The notes under the pieces are model-generated. The model did not search any database, was not told the DNA's origin, and worked only from the letters and a program-made list of their open reading frames with translations. DNA of 64,000 bases, taken from NCBI GenBank assembly GCA_026261815.1, contig JAMPIT010000258.1, forward strand, positions 18,060,501 to 18,124,500, read 5' to 3'. The stretch comes from Monarcha castaneiventris obscurior. Its lineage: Eukaryota > Chordata > Aves > Passeriformes > Monarchidae. Positions within the stretch are counted from its first letter, which is position 1. Each line of letters opens with the position of its first letter. The translations under genes were made by a program, and so were the position numbers. Positions 48,061 to 61,562 of this stretch are shown here, piece by piece.

Positions 48061-51000
48061 TCAGGATGTTTAACTTTGGGGTTGATGAGTCAGACTGGTT
48101 TTACCATGATTTAACACCAAAAGCAGTATGGCACCCCCTCTCGTTCCCCACTGATAGTTTTGTGAAGTAGGGCATTGTTGGAGCTGTGTTACCCCATCCC
48201 AGGCAGAGCTGCAGAGGGCAGGGCAGCCCGGAGCCCTGTGGGCAAGGGCTCCCACTGTCAGGAAAAAGCCAGGAGACAGCTGGGTGCATGAGATGGCTGT
48301 GAAAGGCACTGATGGTGAAAAAGCCCCACTGAGCACAGGCAGGCTCTGCCACAGCAGTGGGTTGCTGGCAGGGCAGCGAGAGCCAGCAGGGAGCATCCAG
48401 CCCTGGGCAGCAGCAGGGAAAGGCCTTCCGTGGGGAGAAGGACACCAAAGAGCCATGGGCAGGGCAGGCAGTGCTGGGCTTCACTGGAGCTTTGGCGCTC
48501 ACTGCGTGCGTTGCTTCTGCAAGTCTTGCTTTTACATCTTAAACAAGGAACTAAATTAGTATGTGAGCCATTGCTCCGTGTTTATGCTGAAGTGTTCCTG
48601 TGGAAATGTTCTGACCCAGAGAAGCTAAAGTAGTCATTTTTTCTTGAATGCTTTTGTAGGGAAATAAAACTATAGGTTATTTCTTATTGTATGTCCTAGA
48701 GGCTGTACAAGAGAGTTAAAATTGAAGGGCAGGAAGAATTTAAAGGAATGGGACCTCTGTCTGTTCAGAATGATTCCCACTTAAAGATAAGACACTGCTA
48801 CATTTTCACTTCAAGCATCACTTCATTGATATTTCAGACATTTCGGAGGAGCAGAGTGAAAAAAACCCCAAAGATCTTTTCAATCCATTGGAAAATATAT
48901 TCCTGGTGTTTTATCAGAGTGCTGAAAGACATTTCATGGAAATACATGTATGTGCAAACACATATATAATTATTAATCTTTATTATTGACAAAATGGGGA
49001 AAGCAATATGGCAAACACAACTACTGTAAATGGTACAAATCCACTAAAGAGGGTGAGTACCAGGCAGCTGCTTTTGTGTTGAATGAAAGCTCACTCAGCT
49101 GAAGGTTGCCTCCAAATACAGAACCCAAGAGCTTGGATTTAACACTGACTGGACAAGTCCTATTTCTCCTTAGTGAGGCTCAGCTCTGAAGAAAAGGAGG
49201 AGAAGAAAAGGGTCAGTGTGATAAGCTGTGCAGGGCAGTAATTGGATCAAGCTGAGACACTGGTGGCCTTTAGGAGCAGCAGAAGAGACCTGTAAGCAGC
49301 CTGGCACATGCAAATTGTTTTCTGTATATATTTGCCTCAAAACAGTTTTTAGTTTTTTTCAAAATAGGACAGGCAGAAAAACTGGTTAGTGGCTTCTGGG
49401 TATTTTTCATGTTTTACTTCTCAACCTGGTAGGACGTGGAAGGTTTTTACCCAAAGGCAGCATTTTCATGCCTAAAAATTTATAATGAAATTTTGGGAGC
49501 CATCTTCCTTAAGTTACTTAGTAGCTTAAGGAGGTTTGGAGGCTCTGAGTTTTGAAGTTAAATAACTACAAGAGGAGTCAGGTGACAGCTACACAGATTT
49601 AATCCTGGTAAGTCCAGAGCAGATGGGGGGTCACTGTAATATTTGAAGCACAAATATTCTCTGTAGGTCTTTCCTAGCTCTTACCCAGAATTTGTGGAGA
49701 ATATCTTTAGGTGTAATAGAAGTCTATAATCCTTGTGGAAATTTGAATTTTAACGATGCTGGTGATTATGTTTTTCTCCTTGATTTCATATTGATTGGAT
49801 TTCAGGAATAAACTTCATTGTGAAAGCACGACAAATTTAGTTTATAAACAAAAGTGTTTGGGATAGACAGCTCCAATCCAGGTGAGACAGTACAACTCTT
49901 TCCCAGGTTAACTTCAGTCCAGACCAGATACAAATCAGTAAGAATTTGGAAGATAAGTATCCTGTCCTGTTCATTTTATGTTGTAGATGAAAGAACTTTC
50001 CTTAAAGGTTTGAATTTGACACCCACTTTTCTACTTGCAGTGTACTTCTAAGGCTGTGTCCTGCCTCTTGGCCTTCCTTTTATAGCTCAGCATCCAAAAG
50101 GCTACAAACTGCCCAAGGCAGAGTAACTATTAACAACATTGGGAAATCAAAAATGTGATCACATTTTAGGTTGGAAAAACTGTAGGGAGTTTTTTTTGGT
50201 CATCTATTAGGAAAGCAGGTTTTAGTAATACAAATAGTGTTATGCTTGTTTAGTATGCCTATGGTATTGTGAAAGGAAATTTGGGACTGGTCAAACTGCA
50301 GCTATGCAGAAAATACATCCAAGCACATTGCTGGGCACTGTCATACTTGCAGCTCAGAGTAAGAAATAGTAAGAAAGACCTCACCAACTGTCTGTGGCAA
50401 AATGAATCAAGTCAGCTCTGTCAGAAGGCTCTGGAGCTTCTACCAGGACTGGCCATTTCATCTGCTGTTTCTTACTGGTTGTTTATAGATTGCAAGGTTG
50501 CATCAGGTTTCTTGGCTCTCCATGTACTAAGTACTTTAAACATATCACAGAAAAATTTCTCAAAGTACTGACAGTGTCATTCATTTTTTTTTTTCATTCA
50601 CCAACTAAATATAATATTATCCACTGGATAAAAATGACTGACATTTCTCAAGTTGCCACCAGCAAAATTCTTGAATCCCCAAATACCTTAACATAATTAA
50701 GTTATCCTCATACAATTCCTTCAGGGATCATAGAGGTACTACTACTGGGTTTCCCAAGGAAACTCAATCTTCATGCTCATGCTACAGACGTGTTAACTCA
50801 CAGCTTTTCCTCCTTTTGGACTTTTCAACTCCACCAACCAATTTCAAAAAATTCTGGCAGTAAAAATGCCTCAAAGATATCAGATTACCACGGGCTCTGT
50901 GACAATCTTCGATGTCATCACTCAGGGAGAGCAGGTTTTATAGTGTCCCTGCAGCAGCAGGGCATGTGGAAGGGGAACAAGCCATGCAGCTGCTCCAGCT

Positions 51001-54000
51001 CTGGGACAGGCTGTAGCTGCAGCACAAGCAGTGCCAGAGCACCCCAGGATGAGATGTGACCTCAGTGCATAGCTCCTGCCCCTCCTGGAATGGCTCGATG
51101 CATGAAGACCTGTTTTCCAGAGACCTCAGTGACTTCCAGAAGAACAGACCATGCCTGCGTGGCTGCCTCCCGATGCTGGCGTTGCCTCACTGTTTGGATA
51201 CAGGAGCAGGCCCCAGCAAGGAGTCCAGGCTGGTCTGCAGTGCCTTCTCAGGTGATTCATGATGTCTTTGTAAAGGCCCATGGTGCTGAAGTCATACACA
51301 GGACTTAACAGTGCTCTCAGATTATTTTGGGAAAGAGAGACTGCATTATAATAAGGTAATCAACTGGAAATATCTAGAAAATAGAGCTGGTTCAGATTGG
51401 GTCTTTTATAAACTCCAAGTTTTTATCAGTTGTTCAGTTCAGTTGTGATTTTTTTTTTTTGTTTTAAGCAGATGCAGTAATGCCATGTCCAATGCATGTA
51501 GTTAAGCAAGAACAGGGCTCTCTTAGGGTTTATTTATTGTTGACAAATAACCAGATTGGCTCAAAACAAGGTATCTCAATAGAACTGTTGTGCCATCAGC
51601 TATACTTGTGTGTATCTGCCTTGCCTAGATGTGGCAAACTCTTCTTGTATATGAAATTTATGTTATACATATGTGCAGAAGTGTTTGTGTGTAAAGCAAG
51701 TGTGGATGCAAATCTCCACGTTCTACTACACATACCAAACAATGTATTAAAAAAAGGTTTTTCCAATTAAAACCCTCCAAGAATCTCTTTTATAATTTTT
51801 TTTCTTTTAATATTTCAGGCTGTATCTGCTTTGATAGAACACCTGGGACAGAGCTGCCTTAGCTTCCATTGTGATCCCCAGCCTGGATACTCAGGCTGTG
51901 GATGGGAGGGATGGCTCTGCCCCCCTCACATGCTTCATGTTGCTCCTGCCTCTTGGCTTTCTCAGAAATGCATCTCTGCCACATAGGTAGGGCCGATGTG
52001 CCATCTGTTGGGGGGATCAGCATCCCCAAGCCACAGCCCTGCAACGCTCCTAGACTTTGTAGGAAATGTATGACTGGAATGTAGCGGCTTGCATTTGCAT
52101 TTCACACATTCAGCTTTGCTTCACACATTCCCCTCTCTCAGACATGATAAAGGCAGGGAACGCTCTATTTCTTGTCAGCATGGATGGATGGCACCCCTAG
52201 AAGAGTATGCATTGGAAGCAATATGTTCTGCATCACTGACGTAAGCCAAGATGCTGTTAAGGCCGGGCAGGTTTGTTTTCCTATTCAGTGCTAGTGAGAG
52301 GGGCACTCAGGGACTTGGTGTCCTTGAATTTAAAGAAGATTGAAATGTTGCATTGTTCAGAATGAAGGGGAAGAGGATGGGAGCAGAATGATGCCACAGC
52401 AGACGGTAAACACTTGATTGCAAGAGCTGAATAGGCTTGGCCTACATTTTGAATCTCATCATGGTCTCTTTTATTTCACTCATTTGTACCCCTGACTCTA
52501 CAGTCAGTCCCAGGTTTAATCCTGCTGTTTCTCACACATTTTTCTTCAGATCTGCAATGCTGATGGGGCATCTTGGCAGAAGAGCAGTACATGCCCAAGC
52601 ATTTATGAATGAGGGATGCCAGGGTGGTAATGTACACAAGGTAATTTCTCCCTGTCTATGTTTAGTCCTTTTAAGATTGAAAGTTGTGCTCATGAGATTC
52701 ACCTAGTCATGTCTACACCTTCATTTCACATTGTGTGGCAGGGTGGTCAGTGTGCAGAAATATTTCTGAATTTCTAAAAGGAAAATTTTATCTGTAGCAA
52801 GCCCTGTCCTTTCCCTTGCCCTACCCACCAAGCAAATCCATCACTCTCTCTTCATTTCCCATTCCACCTGGGGAAGGCATCAATGTAGTGAATGCTAAGT
52901 ACTGAACTCATTTGCAACTTGCCAGAGCCACTTCTGTTATTGTTAATTTTCTGCTTACCTTGGAATAGCTACAAACAGGGACTGAATAGGGCAGCAATGG
53001 GGTAACACTTGCAGAGAAAGGCCACAGTAGTTCCCAGCATCATTCCTTTAAATATCCAGATTTTTTTCAAATCAGTCAGTGGAGACCAAGACGTGTAAAA
53101 TTATAGTTGATGCTAAGATGTGAAAAGAAAAATACTGGTGTTTTATATCTAGCTGATATTTGACAGGAATGACCAATTCTGATTCTATGCAAATCTGAGT
53201 TCCTTGCTGGAGACAAAGGAAAGAGAAACAAATTCGATGCAATGCATTTGTAATAGAAAAAACCAACTTTTTGATATATTCACAGGGCTTGCTATATTTT
53301 TCTCCTGCAAAAAAGTCTCTAGAACTTCAAATTGTAGCTGGATTTACAGATGCTTCGAGGGACTTTTGAACTTCTGTCTCCTTGTCTCCTGTATCCATTG
53401 CATGGATGATTAGAACAGTACCAAACAATTGTGGCTTACTCATCCTTTCACCCTTTATACAAACCAAACAGTTTTTGTCAATTTATTCAGCACCTTGCAG
53501 TGGATTCCCAAGGTAGATACATCCTTGATTCTGATCATCCGTTAGAATGACATCTTAAAAATATATAAACTAAGATATGTTACTGTTTGATGCATACAAA
53601 TGGATAAAACAGAGTATAAAGAATGATGTCTCCACTCTTTGAAAACAGCAACATTTGTCAAACTATTTCTAAATTTCAATCCACAAGTTCTGTAGGATGG
53701 GTTTACAGCTAAACTTTCATCACTAATCCCTACAAATATTTCCCTGGTAACCACTGCCCAAATCACCTTGCCATTTGTTTGTGTTATACGCAGAATTTTG
53801 GAAAAAATTAAAAGTAGCTCAGTATAGAAGTTAATACTTCAACTGCTCTCTGATTTTAATTTCCTATGTCATTCAAGGACTGAAGGCACTGCAGTATTTG
53901 CATCTGGCAAAGCTGGAGAAACTCCAAGACACGATTGGTCCCTGTTAGTGCATTAAGGAATGAGTGGCTTCAGGCGATGGACAGCTGGGATTTGCTCTGT

Positions 54001-57000
54001 GGATGTGATCCCTGGCTATGCTTACACCGTGGACATGTCTTGCTTTTGGCTGTTTGAAGAGATGTTCAAGTCTGCATCAAACAGTACGACAAAGAACAGG
54101 CCTGAAGGATGGAGCCTTCAGTGTGTGTGAGTAGCACCTTCCTCCCTGTAATGTGCCCACCGAAATCAGAGACCGCAGTCTACTGTGTGACATTTCCTTT
54201 TGTGCCCCTTAATGTCACCTGTAACTTGGATCAGGGAGGGGAGGGCTTGAGGAAGGTAGTATGAGACCCAAATGGTCCATGTGAGTCTCTCACTGATCAA
54301 ACAGCTGGAGAAACAAAGGAGAGCTGCTGAGCTGTACTTGGGACTAATCCTGGACAAAACATCCAAATGTGGGAAAAGGAGGGTAGAGGGTTGTTGTCCT
54401 GAGACATCTGGTGAGGTGGCACTAGTGGGAGGCACTGTGTGAGTGACCACTGGCCCTGGGTATGAGCCTTATGGCACAGATTGATTGCTCAATTGCACTT
54501 CTTGGTGCTCTGATTACATGTGTCCTTCCAGCTCCTGGTGCTGCCTGAAGTGGGTAATACCCTGCATGGCATTAAATCTGATCCCCGCTGCAGAGAGCAG
54601 GTAAGAGCTGTGCAGTGCTCAGGGACCAGCAGCAGAGCAGGCTGGGGTTAGGGAGAAGAGAGGGTTGGAGCACTTTTTCACAGGCAATGTTGGAAATACC
54701 AAATCTGTATCTTAAGCTCAGACCTCATCCCAAAGAGACTGGAGCTTTCCCTCCTCCCCTGGCTCTGCAAGGCAGACTTCCAAAGGCCTCAGGTTTCTTT
54801 GACTCTATGTGTTCATTACTACTTTTTAATGACTGAATTCTTACTCAACCATGAAATAATTTAGGGAAAACTGCATTAGCAAGCAGACTCGCTAAGTTCA
54901 TAATTAAGGTATTTTCAAATATTATGGGTGAAAATTAACTTACTGTGCTGTCCGTGGAAACCGTGCAGAAGGCAGCAGGTTGTCTTGTGGAATATTTATG
55001 AAATACTTGCTGGTTTTGGCCAAGGCCCTGGACAAATCCATGGCTATTGAGCACTGAGGGTGTTGGTATTGGTGTAGCAGCTGCTGGAGCTGATCTCACT
55101 CACACAGTGCTGGCCATGACATCCCCTGAACTGATGGTTTTGTCTTCTTCCTGTTTAATCATGTTTCCCGTTAACCCTCTTAACGTCTTTTAAGATGAAA
55201 GAGGGTGTCTTTTTAAGAGCAAACCAGTGGCAGGTGTGTTAGAAGGTCCCTCAGCATCAATACGTAATGTCCTGTTCCTCTGCTGCCTAACCCTTGGGGC
55301 AGCTCACGTTCTCTATTTCCTCTGTCAGGAAAACTGGGAGTGGGACTGGTTGGGACATGGGTGAGGAGAAAGTTTTGGCAAGAAAAAAGGTGTTTTGGTG
55401 AAACTGAATTGTTTAACAGAAATGGCAGGCTTTTGATACATTTATGTTGGATAAAACCATGAAAAACCTAACTTAATATTTTGTTTGGGTAATTTTTGTT
55501 TCAGAAGAGGAAATGAAAATTTAATTTCTGAATGCTTATTTAAAAATGACTTCTCAATTCAATATTGACTACTGTAATTTTTGGAATGGGAAATAATTTA
55601 AAGATTACTTTTTTTACTTTTTTTAAAATCGATATATAACAAACACAAACTTTCATCAGTAAACGTCCTACATGTGACAGGCTGGCAGTATGACAGGGTG
55701 GTTGAACTGAGATTGACCCAAACTGAGCACAAGCTTTGAAATCATGGGAGAGAAAGGACAAGGCAGAGCAGCAGTGCTGTTCCTGTGGAGGGTGGAAAGG
55801 TGGGGCTTCCCCTACAGCTGCTCTGCTTGGGAGAGGCTGAAAAGTCACAGCACTGATGGCATCTACCCACTTGGAGCTGCAGTGGACACTCCTCCAGCAG
55901 GATTTGCAGCGCCTGTAAGTGGATGTGTGTGTGCATGTGGTCCATGGATACCCCAGCAGGGAGCTGGAAATCTCACTGAAGGGGCTGGTGGCAGCAGTGT
56001 GGGACAGTCTCCTCTCACATCCCTGCTGCATCAGTCTGTACAGGGAAGGCACTTGGGAGGTGTGTTTTAGGTGTATTTTTAAGGTGTCAGTGGGGCAGAG
56101 TTTTGCATCCTTCTTTCACGTGGGGCTATGCTGCATGTAGCAGGGTTAACCTTAATCACAAAAGGCATCCACACTGGAAGTGAAGATGTTGACAACCTGT
56201 CAGTGAGCTGTGATGTCAGGATGTGAAAGTTAGGAATGGAGATGATGTGCTAGGTGACTACAGGCACTCATCTGGTTGTGTCTCTGTCAGGGGCTTGTGG
56301 GGAGGGCAAGAGTTAACAGCTAACATTGTTTTATGGCCAGTACATGTGATAAATAAGATTACCTATAATGAGATTAGCCTTGGACAGACTAAACCACTGA
56401 TGAGTTCATCTTGGTCTGAGGCAATCCTGAAGCAACTGTAGCACCAGTGAGGATCTAAGTGGTGCTGGCTGTCCCAGTGTGCCAGGGCCATGCCAGGAGG
56501 TGGTGGCTTCTCCTTCTTGGGTGGAAAGACAGCTGCTGCAGGGAAGGGGTGGCTGTGAGTAACGCACCTCCCTGTAGGAACGTCATACAAATTGATGTAA
56601 TGAGCGTCAAAGCATCATCTCTGGTGAAAACTGAGTGCAGTTACAGCTGGAAATATTTGTGAGGTGCCATGCGTCCTGCCCAGCAACAGGAGGTTTGTCA
56701 GCAATGCTCCCAGTGCTGGGCAGGGGGCACCTGAGTGGACAGAGATGGGAGCTTTGGCTTTTGCCTGGGAGCAGCAGGAGGCAGGGCAGGGCCTATGGAG
56801 CCCCTCCTGTGACCCAAGGGGGTCAGGCACTGAGCAGCACCCCGGGGTGGTGGGCACTGCTGTGGCCTGCAGCCCCCCAGGGGGTATTGGCTGGAGGCAT
56901 GGGAATGGATGTTAAAGGGTGTGGGGAAGGGAATTAATGCAGCCTTAAATCAATGTAGCTAGAACAAGACACCTGGCAGCATGTGTTTGTGCTGTCCTTG

Positions 57001-58951
57001 AACAAACAGATCTTGTCTGGGATGGATTAAATTAGTTATGAGTTTAAGTAAAAATATACAGGGAATAGAAAAGAGCAGCCTGGTAGCAAAGTCATTGGCT
57101 TCAGAGGAATAGTCCTGCATTTCCACATCATTTTCTCAGTGTGTTGCATACAGCTTTTCTAGGGGGGCCTCCTATAGAGAACAGCACCAAAAGACCTAAA
57201 CCCAGGCAGGGATTTAGGAGAGCAGGCCCAAAAGTCTGCAGGGTAGAGCTGGGGTGTTCCCACTGAAGGCACAGTACCACTGAGGAGAGCTGGGTAAGAG
57301 CTGGACATGCAGTGTGCAGACCTGGCCCCAGACAGGCTTGTAATTGCTGATGTATTCAAAGTCACCAATTCTGACATCCCACACACTCAAACCATTCATT
57401 AGATCTCTGTGGTCTTATGGTGGTGTAAATTAAATTAAAATCTGTCCATGTAGTGCTGTTGCAATGCAGAACTGATGTGGTGGTGGTTTCATGCCAGCTC
57501 GGTGTTATCCATCCAGTCTGTCCCCCTGGGAATAGCTCAACTATCTCCCTTATTCCAAGGTCTCTGCTACAGGAATACACAAGGCAACTGCAAATGGCAA
57601 ATTACCATCATTTCAGCAGACACAATTGACATTCCTACCACTTGGACCCTTTATTTATTTGGCCAAATCTCACCGTCATCCATCAACACTTGATATTCAA
57701 AATCTAAGTAAGTTTGCTATTTTTTTTCCAATCAAATATGAAATGATTGCTCTACTTTCAGTAATTAGTCTTTTTAACACATTTAAATTATCTTTTAACA
57801 GAAGAAAATATGACCTAGAAGTCTTTGAAGCCAACCTACTCTTTTTTTTCCTATTCCTTTTCACTAAACACAATGTCTGTAGTGCCAGACTAAAATTATG
57901 CTGCTTAAACTTGATAAAGTACTGCATCAACAACAAAAAAGGAAACTACGACAGAGAGATGAATGGAAAGCAAAAAAATTCATAGTACGTCAGGCAGGCT
58001 TTTCTTTTCCATCTCACATTATGCAGTGTGCAAAAGTATCCAATTTGAAAAACTGACTCAGAGCAAACTGCTAGTGAGAGAGCAGGCGTGGAGGCAGACA
58101 CAAAACTGCTCACAGACCAGATTAAGTGAGCTTATTGCCAGCCCTCCCCACAGCACATCAGAGGTTTAAGCCAGCTGTGTCCTCCAGGGCAGCTGAGGCC
58201 TGGCCAGGGTCATCCCCTGAGCCCCAGCATCGCCCAGGGCCCCCCTCAGCTGTGCCTGCCCTCGGCCCAGGGCTGGGTGGGCATCGTTTGCTTTGAAGGG
58301 TGCCAGAAATAGAGATGAGCTAGATGGAACAGTTCAGCTTATTAAATGGTCTCAGTGCAAATTGAGAGTGAGCATATGAAGAGGGAGATTGGTATTTGCT
58401 ATATTTCTCTTTCTCAGAAACACTATTAGTGATCTCCCACTTCAGCACTTCACTTGTTGGTTAGTCCCCATTCTCCAAATGCCACTATGTCACAGAGGGA
58501 ACATCAGCCCAGAAATAATTAGTATGGCAATTTGGCACTCACTCTTCAAATTACATCTAGCAGTTGCATGCAAAATTGTCTGTAGAAATCATCTGGCTCT
58601 TACCAAGAGTTAGTTTAATAATGGAGCTTGTTTTGTTACCGCCACTATTATGTTGAAGTCTGTGGTTAAGAATTGTTTTCCCCTCTTGTTAATGGAAACA
58701 TCTTCTAGCAAAAGCAAGAGAAATCAAGCCTTTTCTGCTGCTTTCTGCTTTGCTGGACTGAGGAGTCCTGACCTAATCTCTCTTCAAAATGTAAGTGTTA
58801 GCTGATCGTGGCTCTCTGGGGAGACCCACCCAAATGCTGGATTTCACACACATTATAGACTATTGCAGCTCTTCCTCTTATCTCTAATTAACTATTAATT
58901 GCTGCAGAGACAATAGTAAAACCTCCCCCTTCTTATGTGACTACTGAGCCT
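48061..58951. other. Non-coding sequence, no recognised gene
   Basis: Intergenic DNA. GC-richer patches at 48.2-48.5, 56.65-56.93 and 58.15-58.30 kb produce clusters of overlapping chance frames on both strands. The 170-codon minus frame at 55540-56052 has no recognisable domain. A near-tandem TTCACACATTC pair lies at 52101-52130 beside an octamer (ATTTGCAT, 52093-52100). The stretches at 57.6-58.0 and 58.3-58.6 kb look like candidate conserved non-coding DNA. Confidence 0.5.
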
Positions 58952-59023
58952 AAGGTGGGCTATGATTCTTCCTGGTACAGAGGAGGAAAGGTGGGCTATG
59001 ATTCTTCCTGGTACAGAGGAGGA
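58952..59023 (+). repeat. 36-bp perfect tandem duplication
   Basis: Two identical adjacent copies (58952-58987 and 58988-59023) begin AAGGTGGGCTATGATTC and end TACAGAGGAGGA, followed by the start of a third. The period is a multiple of three, so an overlapping frame (58937-59341) reads VGYDSSWYRGGK twice. Perfect identity indicates a recent duplication. Confidence 0.9.
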
Positions 59024-60059
59024 AAGGTAGCAGAAGAAACTAAAGGACAACACTCCAACCCTAGAGAGGAACCAGCTTTTCATTGCACAGAGATCCAATG
59101 CCCTCAACTTGAATTTTACTTGTCTCTATCCTTAATGGATATTTCCAGGACAATTATGAGAGAAATGCAGAGTATATTTTTCTTTCTGCCAAAAACCCCC
59201 ATCTTGAACTTGAGAAAGCTTCTTCAGCAAAAGGGGGTTTTGCCCCAGCAGGTACAGTCCCCTGAAAATGTCCCAGTCCAGCATGTCAGCATCATCCCAG
59301 CAGCAGTATTTTGTCCAGCCTTCAACCAGATTTCTAAGTGACTTAGCAATCAGGCTTTCCCATGACAGCAGGAGGTTCTGCAGCAGACCTTGCAGGTGGG
59401 ATTTTAAGAGCAGGAATAATAGATAATGATGGGGCTATGTCAAGGGAAAATACAACATCCCCATAATGCAGACATTACAGGATTTCTGAAGCTGCTTTCA
59501 AAATGGGCCCAAAGAATATCTCCAGCAGTGCAGGGTCTCTGGAAAAAGAAAACAGGCAGCCAGTGTACTAGATGGAGAGCAGTAAACAAAAAGGATCGGG
59601 GTGGTTTGTGTGTGCATGTGTGTTTGTGCTCATGCCTCTTGTGCTTTGCACACCCCCAGGAGCTTTTAGAGGTCAGCAGGTTCTGCACATCAGCTGATTC
59701 TCTGCAGTTGGACACACACACATCACTAGTGAATGCCAGGCAGTGCAGGTTGGTTTGGGCAGCTTTCCTTGGCTGAGTGATAGGCTTAGTCTGTGACTAT
59801 GCCCTTGGTGACACAGAGGATATGTGTTTTTGAGCATGTGGAATAATGAAAAGCTTTCAATGCCCACTCTGAATATGTGTTCACATGGCAGGTTCTTTGG
59901 CTGTGTGCTCTGTGGCTACTCCTAAGATTTCATGCACTGCTTTTTTCCTCTGGATTGAAAGCAATTGAGCCTGATACCACGGCAGCTGTGTGGCCAAGGA
60001 GCTGGGTGGGGAGGGACAGAGGAAGGTGTGATTTTCACTGTCCATTTATTCCTTGGTGT
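59024..60059. other. Non-coding sequence, no recognised gene
   Basis: Short frames of 64-134 codons are present without recognisable domains. A TG-rich stretch lies at 59606-59630. Nothing else is recognised. Confidence 0.5.
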
Positions 60060-60330
60060 TAGTGCTTGCTCGAACCTCAGTGCAATTAACCAAACACCTG
60101 ATGCTTATGCATTAGGGCACCTGATGGTGTTTGTAATGGCACTAAGTTATGAGCGCTCATGGAACGGGGTGTCGTTCCAATTGTCATAGTTTTCTTCTGG
60201 CAGTCTTTAAGTCCCATTGGATTAGTAGCTCCTATAATGATTATGACTGTCAAATTAAGCCATCTGTAAACACTAAAACTTGCAAGCTCTGACCAAATTC
60301 ACAGCGCTCATGTCTGGGAAATAAGTTCTG
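60060..60330. promoter_or_regulatory. Candidate regulatory element rich in palindromes and E-boxes
   Basis: It contains CACCTGATG twice (60095-60103 and 60118-60126), an 8-bp inverted repeat CAAACACC/GGTGTTTG (60091-60098 and 60126-60133), the 12-bp palindrome ATGAGCGCTCAT (60149-60160), a 7-bp-stem inverted repeat TGGAACG/CGTTCCA (60160-60166 and 60173-60179) and a second AGCGCTCATG (60303-60312, first at 60152-60161). CACCTG is an E-box bound by bHLH and zinc-finger E-box factors. The density of motifs suggests an enhancer-like element; function is inferred. Confidence 0.35.
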
Positions 60331-61196
60331 CATCTTTTCAGCTGGCTGTCAGGAAAATTCTTAAATGGCTGGCATGTGCCTTGGTCCCTTCCTCCCAGAG
60401 CATCCTCTCCCTGTGCTGTCTCCACCCTGCTGCTGTGGGGGAGGTGGAAGGCATGGGGCTCCCCATGGCTGGGGTGTGCTCTGCCTGCAGGGTGTCAAGA
60501 GGGTACCCTGAGTGGCAGTGCCTAACTCGTGGCTCTAGGCAAGTCACAAACGAGTTACAGCCCCCCCAGCAGTGAGGCAGCCCCCTTGCAACACACGGAT
60601 TTAACAACTCAAGTGCGACGGAGTGACTTGTGCCTAAAAGCAGGCTGAATTCCACAACAGGAACCAAACAGGAACCAAAGGCTGGGCTCACTGGGTGCTG
60701 TTCATCCTTACTCCTTGCAGCAACCATGGAAGATGCTACAGAGGCTGCTCAGAGTGGTGACACCAAGCAAATCTCCCTGTAGCTGGCTGCAGCCCTTGGC
60801 TGTGTCCTTGGTGCATCCTGCAGCAGTGACCAACTCCCCTGCTCATCACCAGTGCCAGCTCACCTTCATACAGACAGGGTTCCTGCCTCTCAGCTTGGCC
60901 TGTTGGTAAGCACGATGTGTAACTAATTATGCAAACCAAAGGTGCAGTGTAATAACACCTGGTGCGTTGCTCACACCACACCAGCAATGTTAAATGTCTC
61001 CAGGCTGCTCTTCAAGTGCAAGAACAGGCCAGGACAGAACTACTGAGGAGAGAAGGGAGAAACCCAACCTCAGGGATGGGCTGTTGGAGTTTCCCTGTTT
61101 TCTGCCAGGTTTAAAGGATCAACTGGCTGATGTCATGGGCTTCCCTGTGTGAAAGCTGGGTCAGAGAGACCTGGGATGTGTCATAAGGACTTTTAA
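60331..61196. other. Non-coding sequence, no recognised gene
   Basis: A GC-richer patch at 60.38-60.6 kb generates overlapping frames, including a 129-codon minus frame at 60338-60727. None is recognisable. Confidence 0.5.
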
Positions 61197-61535
61197 GTGG
61201 TGAGACTTTTGCTTGCTGTTGTCACCATGGCATGGCTGGCTGAGCAGCTCAGAGCCTGCTGTGAGACAGGGTTGGGGGCTTGGCTTGAAAGAAGCAGAGC
61301 TCGGGCCAGTGGTGTTGGCTGCTTGTCAAGGGTTAGCAGAACAGAGGGAGTCATTGAGATATCCTGCCCTGAGACAGCTCAGGGCTTTGAAAATGCTTTA
61401 GGTGACCTTAGTTTTGATATGGGGTGTGCAGTAATGAGCAAGCAGTGTGATGAATGCATAAAGCTGACAGAAGGCTCTTGTGTCTCTAAAGAAATGGAAT
61501 GCGCAAGGTCAGGAAAGGTGTGCAGGGTGAAGTGA
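61197..61535 (+). other. Small Cys-containing open frame with hydrophobic N-terminus, doubtful
   Basis: The 112-codon frame begins MVRLLLAVVTMAWLAEQ, which resembles a signal peptide, and has clustered cysteines near the C-terminus (CDECIKLTEGSC). There is no known family, no exon context and the frame overlaps others. Chance is the likeliest explanation, and I list it only because of the signal-like start. Confidence 0.12.
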
Positions 61536-61562
61536 TGTTTCAGAGGCAGGAGCATGCCAGGC

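Noticed and set aside
55540..56052. 170-codon minus-strand frame
   Set aside because: It has a competing frame on the opposite strand, ordinary composition and no recognisable domain.
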